From Brachyhypopomus gauderio (taxonomy: Eukaryota > Chordata > Actinopteri > Gymnotiformes > Hypopomidae), in the NCBI RefSeq assembly GCF_052324685.1, contig NC_135224.1, positions 22,769,451 to 22,833,450 on the forward strand: a stretch of 64,000 nucleotides of DNA, in the 5' to 3' direction. The position numbers and the translations under genes were made by a program. Positions 54,027-64,000 of this stretch are shown here, one piece after another. Below the pieces are notes generated by a model. The model had not been told where the DNA came from, did not search any database, and saw only the letters and a list, made by a program, of their open reading frames with translations. Every line of letters starts with the position of its first letter. Position 1 is the first letter of the stretch.

Positions 54027-54780
54027 GTGATTTTGCAGTGTTGCTGAGCTCTGGTCTCCCAGTGAAGCGAGCTGCTCTTATGAACATTGCAGTGCCCTCA
54101 CTGCCTTCGCAGGGCTCTACCTCGGTGTCACGTCCAGCCCCTCCCTCCTTCCTGGTCCCGCCTAGCTCCCGCTCCTATTCGTTCCTCCCTCTGTCTGTCA
54201 TGTCCTCATCGTTAGCACAAACACCTGAGTCTCGTTAACCTCCCCTGTTTCAGTGTATTTAATCCCCGTAGTGTTTTACCCCCGTGTCGGTCCTTGTGAG
54301 TCTGCGGTGTTCCTGTCTCCCCTGTGATTTCTCCCCGTGTCAGCTTGTAGCCCGCGTCTTCTCCTTCCCGTTCGGGTTTGTTTTCCATTTTTGTTCTTGT
54401 TTCCTTTTGTCTTCTTGTAGTCTTCCCCTCGTCAGTTAAGATATGATTCCTCCCTGTTCTCTGTGTGGTATCTCATTTGTTTCCCCTCGCCTGTGTGGTT
54501 TTGATGTTAGGTTATAATAGATGTGCTTTTTGCTCCCGGTTGTTTAAATTGTGTTCATGTTTCCGTATTCGCTACAGTGTAACCGTTTAGTCTCAGTTGT
54601 GTTCTAGTCTTGTGCTTTTCTTGCGTTTGCGTCACACCCGCCCCTGAATCGTTACACTCGGCCTCTTTGTCTCCTCTAAGACTGATGTTCAACAGTGGAT
54701 CTTCACTGTGACAGCTGGTATATTCCTCTGTCACTGGTTCAGCTGGTGGGTCAATAGTTCCAATCAATATGTTGACATCA
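54027..54780 (+). pseudogene. slc39a12: slc39a12 exon broken by frameshifts and a solo LTR
   Basis: Begins GDFAVLLSSGLPVKRAALMN with a good acceptor. A 1-nt loss at about 54088-54094 shifts the frame, after which SALTAFAGLYLG is read. The exon is then split at 54125 by an inserted LTR and resumes at 54662 with FVSS and QQWIFTVTAGIFL. A second deletion near 54740 shifts the frame again before LSLVQL. All these strings match ZIP12 in order. The last helices were not found. Confidence 0.88.
54126..54656 (+). mobile_element. Solo LTR, 531 bp, inside the slc39a12 exon
   Basis: Starts TGTCACGTCCAG and ends CTGAATCGTTACA. The perfect 5-bp target duplication CTCGG is at 54121-54125 and 54657-54661. 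Removing it restores a continuous ZIP12-like exon across the site. The TGTCACG start is shared with the LTR at 47849. Confidence 0.9.
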
Positions 54781-55073
54781 ATGATTACTCTTTCCAGACA
54801 ATTCTTTTTTTTATTGTATAAAGCTCAATTCAAAAACTGCTGAAAAATTATCCATGGACACCTCATCTCTTGCTGTGAATTTACTACCACATAACAAGGG
54901 ATAATATGTTTTTTAACAGGGACATAATTCTCTCCCAATCTGGTCCTGAACTAGGTCTGCACCACATGTTTTCTGTTAACCCTACTCTAATACAGCGAGT
55001 GCAAACTCATACAGTTTATATACAGAAAATAAAAATCTAAATATGCTAGTGCAAGGGTGTTCCAGGTCCAGGG

Positions 55074-55679
55074 ATGGGACACATACTTGGAAAGTCCTGG
55101 TGGGTACTGCAAGATGGAGCAACCTGCAGACTAGTTGATACAGCGACTGAGCGACCTGTTAAAAGAGCTCTGGTGATAGGAGATTCACAGCTCAGACACG
55201 TGAACGTAGCGACTAGTTTAGAGACACCAGCGGCCATAGTCAAGTGTATCCCGGGGGCGAGAGCGCTTGACATCAGGGCTAATCTTAAGGTGCTGGCTAA
55301 ACGTAAATATTCTAAGATAGTTATACACGTCGGCACCAATGATGTGGGATTGAGACAGTCTGAGATCACCAAGGATAATGTTAAAGAGGTGTGCGAGTTA
55401 GCGGGGATGATGTCAGATGCCGTAATATGCTCTGGTCCCATTCCAGTTCGGCGTGGCGCTGAAACCTACAGCAGGTTATGGGCGTTGCACCACTGGATGT
55501 CTAAATGGTGCTCAGATAACAAAGTGGGTTATATAGATAATTGGACACGTTTTGAGGGCAGGCCTGGCCTTTTGAAGCAAGACGGCATTCACCCCTCTTG
55601 GGAGGGTGCTGCTCTCATTTCTCGTAGCATATCTGCTAGGCTTAATAGTGGTAGTGTAGGTGTAGTTAATGGGGATTGA
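55074..55679 (+). pseudogene. LINE ORF1, SGNH/GDSL esterase domain
   Basis: Shows VIGDSQLRHV (block I Ser), VIHVGTNDVG (block III Asn) and DGIHPSWEG (block V Asp and His), the catalytic signature of SGNH esterases known in ORF1 of CR1/L2 elements. The frame is open, but the N-terminal part of ORF1 (coiled coil or zinc finger) is missing because the element is truncated. Confidence 0.85.
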
Positions 55680-55775
55680 CAAACCAGAGCCGAGGCCAGG
55701 CAGCAGACAAACAGGCTAAACCGACTGTCTGCGAGCTGCAAAGAGACGTCACCTAGGTCACACCAGATTGAAACT

Positions 55776-58366
55776 GTGTCTGTTCCTCGAGTACCAAAAA
55801 ATTATTCTCGTAAAGTTAGTAGACAAAATTTAATCAATGTTAAATTCAACTATGCTCCCTCAGAGAGCGGTTTAAATCTGAAACTAGGACTACTAAATAT
55901 TAGATCCCTGTCATCTAAAGCATTGCTTGTTAATGAAATGATTACCAATCATGATCTATGCATGCTTTGCTTGATGGAAACCTGGACCCGACCAGACGAC
56001 TATATGGCCCTAAATGAAGCTTCTCCCTCTGGCTATAGATATGTCCATAACCCCCGTCCAAATGGTCGAGGAGGTGGGGTCGCCACAATATATGACTCTG
56101 ATATAGGCATTTCTCAAAAAAATTTGGCTTCAAGTTTAATTCTTTTGAACACCTCATCCCCACTGTATCAAATGTTTCAAATTTAACAAGCAACAAAGTG
56201 TCACAGTCGTTTATGTTAATTACTATTTACCGCCCCCCTGGTTCATACTCTGAGTTCTTGCAGGAGTTTTCAGACTTCCTGTCTCATGTAGTGCTATCAG
56301 CCGATAAGGTGATTATAGTGGGTGATTTTAATATCCATTTTGAAAATCGGTGTGACTCTTTTAGCATTCATTTTCAAGCAATTCTTGATTCAATGGGTAT
56401 CACTCAGAATGTGGTGGGTCCTACGCATAACTGTAGTCATACTTTAGACTTGGTCTTGTCATTTGGTATTGACATATCCAGTTTAGCAATTCTTCCTCAG
56501 AGTGAGGCTGTTCCTGACCACAGCCTCATAACGTACGAGTTGTGTTTAACTGACTGTGTTCATCGGCCACCCCGCTATCAAATTAAACGAGCTATAACAC
56601 CCAGTACCATAGCCGCGCTCACTGATATTTTACCGGGTCTGACAAACACTGATCCACTTGTAGCTCCGGAAGGACTAGAGCGTTTCACCGAGCACGTCGA
56701 GACTTCCCTTCGTACAACTTTAGACAAAGTTGCACCACTACGATATAAGAGAGCCACGGAGAGAAGAATAGCGCCATGGTACAATGAGCACACGCGTAGC
56801 CTCAAACGAGCCGCGCGGATCCTGGAACGTAAATGGCGAAATATGAAGTTAGAAGTGTATAGACTATCATGGAAAAGCAGCCTTATTGAATATAAGCATG
56901 CCCTCCATACGGCAAAGTCCTTATACTTATCGGCCTTAATAGAAAAACATAAAAACAATTCAGGACTCCTTTTTAAAACTGTTTCCAGCCTTACGAGGGG
57001 TCATGAACAAAACAATTCTCTTATTCCACTAGAGTGTAGCAGTAACAATTTTATGAAATTCTTTAATGATAAGATTGATAAAATTAGGGAAAACATTAGT
57101 AGTGCTATCTCAGAGCCTGTCAACATGCCAATGCACCTTGACAGCTGTCTGGTCAGCTCTGATGCCCTGTTAGAGTCCTTCTCCCCAATTGGTCGTGAGG
57201 AGCTTATTTCACTGGTGAAATCTGCTAAACCCTCCACATGCATACTAGATGCTGTACCAACACATCTACTTAAAGAATTACTGCACAGCAATGTAGAACC
57301 GTTGCTTACTATAATAAATTATTCTCTGAGCCTGGGCTACGTTCCCAGTTCATTTAAACTTGCAGTCATCAAGCCGCTAATTAAAAAACCTGGTCTTAAC
57401 CCCCAAGAACTGTCCAACTATAGGCCAATTTCTAATCTATCATTCATATCCAAAATTTTAGAGAAAGTAGTTTCTTCACAACTCTCTTCCTTCTTACAGA
57501 CAGAACATGTCTTAGAGTTATTTCAGTCTGGATTTAGAGCTCATCACAGCACTGAAACAGCACTAACTAAAGTACTGAATGATCTCTTAATATCCTCTGA
57601 TAAAGGACACATTTCGTTTCTCATACTGCTAGACCTCAGTGCTGCTTTTGACACCATTGATCATAATATTCTACATAATAGACTGGAGACACTCATTGGC
57701 ATAAGAGGTCAAGCACTCTCCTGGTTCAGGTCCTACCTGACAGATCGTTACCAATTTGTGCTAGTAAATAACGAATGCTCTGAGCATTCTAAAGTAAAGT
57801 ATGGTGTCCCACAAGGATCTGTACTGGGCACCATATTATTCTCATTATATATGCTACCACTGGGCACTATCATTCGTAGGCATGGTATTAGCTTCCATTG
57901 CTACGCAGATGATACTCAGTTGTATATATCTTCTAATCCAGATGATACCACCACAACTCTCAAGACTGAGAACTGCGTCCAGGATATTAAAAACTGGATG
58001 GCGTCTAATTTTCTTAAACTAAATTCTGACAAGACTGAGGTACTGATTCTTGGGCCTAAAGCTGTTAGAAGCACTTGGGCTGATCCTGGGGGGGGAGGCG
58101 CTCTGTTCCCTCTGGTTCCCCTGGACCTGCGCTCCTTGACTGGTGGGGCGCTGCCCGGGGTCTCTCTCTCCCGCCTGCGGGGCCGGGCGGGTGAGGGTTT
58201 CTGGGAAGTGCGGCTCTGGTACTCCACTGCTCCGTGGGGGGCCGTGGGCGGGTGGGATTCCCGGGTCTCTCTTCGCCCGCCTCTGGCCTGTGGGGGAATG
58301 TTGTCGCAGCTACCCACCCTTGCTGGTAAGTACATTCCATACATCTATCCTATGTTGCACTTCTAG
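55776..58366 (+). pseudogene. LINE ORF2: endonuclease and reverse transcriptase, frameshifted
   Basis: The endonuclease begins LKLGLLNIRSL (55884-) and METWTRPDD, and continues after a frameshift at about 56130-56180 with ITIYRPPG and VGDFNIHF. The reverse transcriptase follows with NYRPISNLSF, LLDLSAAFDTIDH, GVPQGSVLG and CYADDTQLY. From about 58069 the reading runs into the inserted block and stops at 58366. Confidence 0.88.
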
Positions 58367-58808
58367 GTTGCACATAAACACACACTCACACACACCCATA
58401 CATCGCACTCATCTGTACTATATGTATTTGGTTTACTTTCTGTACTTCTTTGCAGTGGTCATTTGAGCTGGTTGCGTGTTTTATTTTATTATTATTATTA
58501 TTATTATTATTTTATTATTATTTTTTCTTCTTTTCTTGTTCTTCTTCTTTCCTCTCCTACCTCTCCTACCTCTCCTACCTCTCCTGTCTTTTCCCTTTTT
58601 ATTATTTCTCTCCCCCTCTTTTCTTGGTCCACCTAACCCCAATAATTATCACTTTGCATATTGTTATCACTATATATTGTTATCACTACACTATATATTA
58701 TACAGAATTGTTATAATTGCCATTTAAATCTGTACATAAAAACAAAGTTGTCCTCCAAAGATGGGGGGGTGGAGGTGGGCCAAAAAAAAAAAAAAAAAAA
58801 AAAAAAAA
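58069..58808. mobile_element. Block inserted into the LINE, ending in poly(A)
   Basis: GC-rich start, then CA- and TTA-rich parts, ending in 27 A (58782-58808). It replaces about 45 codons of ORF2 present in the related copy at 52567-53244, so it is an insertion with deletion or a template switch. The family is unknown. Confidence 0.65.
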
Positions 58809-59355
58809 GGCTGCCTTTTTCCATTTACGTAATATTGCCAAGCTGAGACACTTACTTTCATTAGCTGATGCAGAGAAGCTAGTTCATGCTTTTGTCTCGT
58901 CGAGATTGGACTACTGTAATAGTCTTCTAATTGGATGCTCTAAACAGTCCATAAAGAAGCTACAACTTGTACAAAATGCCGCAGCTAGAGTCCTAACCAA
59001 GGCTAGGAAATTCGATCATATTAGTCCCACTCTCGCCGCACTACACTGGCTGCCGATTAAATATCGCATTGAATTTAAAGTTCTCCTGTTAACCTATAAG
59101 GCGTTAAATGGTCTTGCCCCACAATATCTGAGTGAACTCATTGATTACTACAACCCATCTTGCCCTTTGCGCTCCCAAAATGCTGGATTTCTCCTAGTTC
59201 CAAAAAATAGTAAAACTACAGCCGGAGGCAGAGCTTTCTCTTTTAAAGCCCCTCAGTTATGGAATAGCCTTCCAGCTCCAATCCGAGATTCTGACACAGT
59301 TCCAATCTTTAAATCTAGACTTAAGACTCACCTGTTTAGTCAAGCCTTCAGCTAA
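58807..59355 (+). pseudogene. LINE ORF2 C-terminal end
   Basis: Encodes FFHLRNIAKLRHLLSLADAE, LAALHWLPIKYRIEF, YKALNGLAPQYLSEL and FKSRLKTHLFS, the normal C-terminus of L2-type ORF2. Confidence 0.88.
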
Positions 59356-60165
59356 AATTCCCCTTGTAAGGTGTAGGGGCTTGGGGGCCCCCAGACATTG
59401 AGATTTCTGGTGATCTGAGATGTTGATGCTGTCATCCAGCTGTGTCTTGGCATCACTCTATTTGTGACTATGACTTGACTGGAAAGCAATGTCTCAGTGA
59501 GCCCTCATGCCTGTGGTCACCTCTGAACCCCTCCCTTTAGTTATGCTGCTATAGATTAGTCTGCCGGAGCCACATGCTGATCACTGGCACGTGAGCTACG
59601 TACATTTAAATCAATGGTGGTTTAAATTCATGTCCACTCAGTCTGTATTATCTATCTTCTTGCATGGCTCTACCCAAGACGATTGGATACAGGCACCTGC
59701 AGGCACCTGGGGGATGGTCTGGCTGCCGGTGGATGTGCTGATACCGGGGTTCACCTGGGGAGTAACACTGCAGTCGGAGCCTACAATACCAGCATCACTG
59801 CTCCGACACGGAATGAAAGCCTGGCATTCATCAACAGACATTTACAGTGACAATATCAAAACCCAGAACTTTCAATTCTACCTTTTACCTAGTCTGATTG
59901 TGTGAATTGTGTGTGACTTGTGTATTTGTGTGTTAACAGGCCGCCCAATGGAGGATGGGTTCCCTTTTGAGTCTTGGTTCTCCCGAGGTTTCTTCCTATT
60001 TCCCACCATCATAGGGAGTTTTTCCTCACCACTGTCGCCTTTGGCTTGCTCATTAGGGTTCTGGACCCATAGTATTGTTAACCTTGTAAACCCTGTAAAG
60101 CTGCTTTGCGACAACTTGAGTTGTTAAAAGCGCTATACAAATAAACTTTGATTGATTGATTGATA

Positions 60166-60535
60166 CAGGCCTAGTGAATTCTCTGAGCTGATTTAATAGA
60201 TTTCTTTATATCAAATGCATCTAAGAGTGAATATTCAAAACTGAATACTAGGAGATTCAAAGATTGTTTCAGTGATTTAATAAATTTATCTTTATGTGCT
60301 ATATCATTTAATAAAAAAGCTACTGAGCAGCTGCGTGTTTATCTATATGCATTATGTTGGAATCTAAGGACCCTTAAATCAGACACTTAAATCAGATATT
60401 TCTGGAATTAATGTAACAACAGTATATTACACAACAGTACATTAGTATGGAATTATGTTATATTCTGATTTGTTATAATTTACAAACATTTGTATGTGAA
60501 TGTGTGGACATGTGTGTGTGTGTGTGTGTGTGTGT

Positions 60536-60605
<70 letters not shown>

Positions 60606-61389
60606 GAATATGTGCATATGTGTGTTGGTCATGGTTGGAGAATGCTAAAACCTGCAATTTGATCAACTTTTTAAATTAAATGTGCTAATGTTTCCTGAGA
60701 CTGCCCTCTCTCACTTAAAACTGCACTTTGTCCTAAAACACTGCAGTTATAGAAAAGTAACTTTTAATGCACATAAATTAACATAAAGATTGTTCATAAG
60801 CTGCAGCATTTTAACCAGCAGGGGGAGCACGACCTATTAAGGTGTGCATGTGCGCACTGGTTTGGGTCTTTTTTCTCTTTCTCGTTTTAACAACCTAAAT
60901 TCCTGCTTCTTGTCTTAATGTCAGTTCGGTGCCAACAGGTTCGGTTTTGGTGTTGAAATAGGAAAGGCTTTCATACTAAGTAAAGATCCAAATAGTTAAA
61001 AGTATAATTAGACATATCTGAAATCCTAGTCATTTACACATACGATGGACCTTTCTCTGCTACGAACGCAGAACTGTAAGTGTAGGAGCTGCAGTCGTGA
61101 GCAGAAGAGCGCAGTAGGGCTGATGAAAACGACGTTGAATGAGTCACCAGACCAATTCTGCGAGTGAGTCGCAGCGTTCCTCCTTTTTTACTGGAACTGT
61201 CAGAGCCGTGTTATTATAAAAACGTAAAAATTTCCTGACGATAAACAACTGCTGAAGGCTGGTTTCCCGCCACCCATTACTCACCACTGCGCGAGGAGTT
61301 GAAAGATTTGCCCCCGGACAGTTTTTTGGTTGCCCAACTGACGGTCCTCGAGGTTTTTTCTTTTTAAAAGTTGATAGGTTGACTGTCAG
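60166..61389. other. Intergenic and probable cacnb2 5' UTR
   Basis: A (GT)n run (60512-60537) is followed by (GA)n (60538-60601). The last about 350 bp may be the cacnb2 leader. It contains a possible 41-codon upstream ORF at 61045-61167. No further gene seen. Confidence 0.5.
60512..60601. repeat. Compound GT-GA microsatellite
   Basis: (GT)n then (GA)n, about 90 bp. Confidence 0.97.
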
Positions 61390-61470
61390 ATGGTTGTGAA
61401 CAGTATGCCCAAAACGCCTTCAAACTCGCTGGATAAACATTTGGATGCGCTCGACAATCCTGTTTTTCAG
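61390..61470 (+). CDS. cacnb2: cacnb2 first coding exon
   Basis: Voltage-gated calcium channel beta-2 subunit, a cytoplasmic protein that traffics and gates L-type channels. The exon encodes 27 residues starting MVVNSMPKTP, like one of the alternative N-termini of vertebrate CACNB2. Donor GTAGGT at 61471, phase 0. The start was chosen as the first ATG in frame with exon 2. Confidence 0.75.
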
Positions 61471-62752
61471 GTAGGTTTGGCGTTGTTTCGTGTCTCTTAA
61501 TCACGCATGCCTACTTTGTTGGTTTAATGTTACTTATGCTGATCAGCGGTATCAGCATAAGTAACATATACTTTTTTTTTACATGACAAATTACGCGAAT
61601 TACAAGTATAGTGGTGGATATTACTCGATTTAAAAATGTTATGTTAAAAAATGTATGGTCACTGTTGAAGATTTTATTTTATATATAGGCCTGTTTAAGA
61701 TTTGTTTAAAGTTTATTCGCACATATATGAATATGTAACTGTGTGTAGTACATGTATAGATATGTACTACATACATACTACATATATACATTTGTATGTA
61801 TACATACTAAACCACTTTACACCTGTCTTATAGTGTACAGTTGCATTTAGTTTCTGACCACAGGGCCACTGCTAATCATGTATTGTTTTTGTATTATGAT
61901 GAGTACAGCATAAAAAACAAGTGGTTGAAGGAGCTGATTTGATACAAGTTCATTAGGCATATCTGGTGTGGTGAAGGGTTTTTATACTGCTAGGTAGAAA
62001 CAGAACTGTAGACATGTAGAACCTTTATCTTTTCTTAATGTGGCAAAGGAGGGCAAGAGCTACAAACTCAACAAGGCAGGTGTTCTATTAAAGTGGCTAA
62101 TCTTTTAGGTACTTCCCTAACATTTTAGCAGTGTCTCTACTCAAAATGTCACAAAAAAGTGACATTAATAAACCTATTAGACCTATTATTTAAAATGTGT
62201 TATATGCCTCAGGAGCAGGACTGGGAGACAATGGCACCATGAATAAATCTAAAGTTCAGTCTTCACATCCCACTCACACACATGCACACATCACCAGTTG
62301 CTCTTTCTCTCTCACTTCTCTCTCACTGCCTCTTTTACCCTTTCTTTCTGTCTGTTGGTCTCAGTTTTTTTCGGGGCTGATAAAGTAAACATACCCTCTT
62401 TAGTTCACTGGTTTCTTAGTTACAGTCAGACTGGCATGCTTCACAGTAGTGCTTTACATGGCCTTAGGAATTTTACTGTTGGAAAAAAGCAATTTGTGAT
62501 CAGGAATGTTTTGTGGTTGCCATTGGTGATGTGTGAGCAGATTCTGTCTCCAATTTATTTATGTCGTTCAGCATTATCACTGTTGGTATTATCACACTGA
62601 ATTCTCATTTTCATGTGCTGTGCACCATAGAAGGGAGACTCTGCTTCACAGCAAAATTAACCCTAACCATACACAAAAAGGGACAAAAAAATTACAACAA
62701 CATTTTATGATGTATTAATGAGTTTACAGACTTTATTTTCTCCCTTCCACAG

Positions 62753-62845
62753 AGTCATGGAAGAAAAGCGAGAAGAAAGGGGCGATTTAAAGGTTCAGAC
62801 GAAAGTACATCTTCAGATACCACAAACAACAGCTTCGTCCGCCAG
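62753..62845 (+). CDS. cacnb2: cacnb2 second coding exon (gene continues past the window)
   Basis: Encodes [20 protein letters not shown] and NSFVRQ, which match the conserved region just before the SH3 domain of CACNB2. Acceptor ttccacag; donor GTGAGA; phase 0 at both ends. The SH3 and guanylate-kinase domains lie beyond 64000. Confidence 0.92.
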
Positions 62846-64000
62846 GTGAGAAGATTCAGAATGAGCATTGGTCATTGTTTGCAGGTCAGACACAGGAGTA
62901 TGAATCACTTGAAACATGTGTAGCTGAGAAAATCTATCTCACTATGTTCATTCTGTCTCTGGGGTTGAAGTGGTGGATTATTAATGTTTAGTTAAGCACA
63001 CATTACTATTTTAAACAAAAGGCAAGTCAATAACAATTGTGTTTTCACTAAGTATCAAACTAAGCCATTGTACGTATAAGTGAGTGAACCTCAGCATAAA
63101 TATGAATACATTTTCTTTGGTAGTGTCTTACATTACTTGAATTCCTTGGATTTTCCCCTTCATCTTTTCCCTATAGTATGTGTGGGGTTGGGGGGCGGTG
63201 TGTATAGATGACAACTCACTGTGGGCGATCAAACATTTCTATCTGCTCTGGACACCCCTACCTGAAGTTACATAAGCTGAGTATGAGCTCCAGGGGACCG
63301 TTAGGTAATTCAAGTCCAGGTTATTAGTGTTCCACACACAGGCCCAGATGTGTACACGCATGCTGTCTTGATTGGCACTGAACAGCAGAACTGCCAGAGA
63401 AAGTGATAAATGTTTTCCTCTAAGAGTGTGTGTAGTACGAGTGTGAATATTTGTATGTATGAGTGTGTGTATGCCATAAAGTAGAGGGCCGCTGTAGGAA
63501 CACGGTGTTTATGGTCTGGGAGGCGTCTGGTCTTTGTAGCTCTGACCTGCTGCTCCACTCCTCTCCTCAAGACAAACTTCTGCAGGAATGCCTCTGCCTT
63601 TTTAGGAACAGGGATACACACACCGACAAACCACAAACAGAAAAAAAGATGGATGCAAGCCGGTTTCCAACCATTACTTATGCTTACTTACTTTATACTT
63701 AAGTATGTATTTGCTTGTACATTGGTGTGTTTATAGGGCATTAGTCCCGTCATGTGTTGAAGTACTGGTGGAGCATACTCACAGTACTCAGGGCCGTGTC
63801 ACCATACCTGTTAGGTATACAATTAGTCAGCAGTCCTGCAAATACATGGCTCATCCAAGAACAGAGAGAGAGAGAGAGAGAAGTGGAGGGGGAGAGGGGT
63901 TGAAGGAGGAATAAAAGGGTGAGATACCATGATAAAAAAGTATTGACAGTTAGAGTCTTGACTCCTAGAGTCTTGCTTGGCATGTTTGATTGATTTATAG
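62846..64000 (+). other. cacnb2: cacnb2 intron 2 (partial)
   Basis: No further exon recognised. A short (GA)n lies at about 63865-63882. Confidence 0.55.

Larger units (their letters stand above)
55040..60165 (+). mobile_element. L2/CR1-type LINE with esterase ORF1 (inactive)
   Basis: Parts in order: ORF1 esterase (55074-55679), endonuclease (55776 to about 56500), reverse transcriptase (to 58060), an inserted block (58069-58808), the ORF2 end (58807-59355), a 3' UTR and the tail AAGCGCTATACAAATAAAC with (TTGA)n at about 60120-60165. The 5' end is truncated. A frameshift and the insertion make it inactive. Confidence 0.88.

Noticed and set aside
58450..58727. Hydrophobic ORFs rich in Leu, Phe and Ile
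   Set aside because: They come from TTA and CTTCT low-complexity DNA in the block inserted into the LINE.

Overview
This is teleost fish genomic DNA. It has vertebrate exon-intron structure and GT-AG splicing, dense CA/GT microsatellites, and many fish-type transposons (Tc1, hAT, L2 and RTE LINEs, LTR elements). The gene order matches the vertebrate block MRC1 - SLC39A12 - CACNB2, all on the + strand.

Region 1 (1244-43590) is a complete macrophage mannose receptor gene, mrc1 (paralogue a or b not resolved). I could place 30 coding exons. Their phases agree at every junction, and they add up to 4317 nt, or 1438 residues plus a stop. The order is signal peptide, ricin-B/CysR domain, fibronectin type II domain, eight C-type lectin-like domains (CTLDs), a transmembrane segment and a short tail with an FDNTLY endocytosis motif. 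CTLD4 and CTLD5 both keep EPN and WND calcium/sugar-binding motifs. Intron 22 appears to use a GC-AG splice pair.

The introns are heavily invaded. Three tandem arrays begin at, or just after, exon 5' splice sites: a 33-bp unit at exon 4, a 57-bp unit in 32 copies at exon 6, and a CA-rich unit after exon 9. The first two copy the splice donor itself. Intron 9 is about 18 kb and is a nest of hAT, Tc1 and LINE insertions. Introns 4 and 9 each hold a Tc1 copy with an intact 344-residue transposase. Intron 21 has an LTR element nested in a hAT element that ends 27 nt before exon 22.

Region 2 (about 44900-54800) is the position expected for slc39a12 (ZIP12 zinc transporter). Only fragments remain: one open ectodomain-like exon, one membrane exon that has lost a metal-binding His, and a final recognisable exon broken by frameshifts and by a 531-bp solo LTR with a perfect 5-bp target duplication. 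This looks like a dead gene. Between the fragments lie a young LTR element (apparently identical 337-bp LTRs) with an unrecognised 500-residue ORF, a hAT element and an L2 fragment.

Region 3 (55040-60165) is a 5'-truncated L2/CR1-type LINE with an SGNH-esterase ORF1 part, endonuclease and reverse transcriptase. It is broken by a frameshift and by an internal insertion.

Region 4 (61390 to the end) holds the first two coding exons of cacnb2, a voltage-gated calcium channel beta-2 subunit. The gene continues beyond the window.
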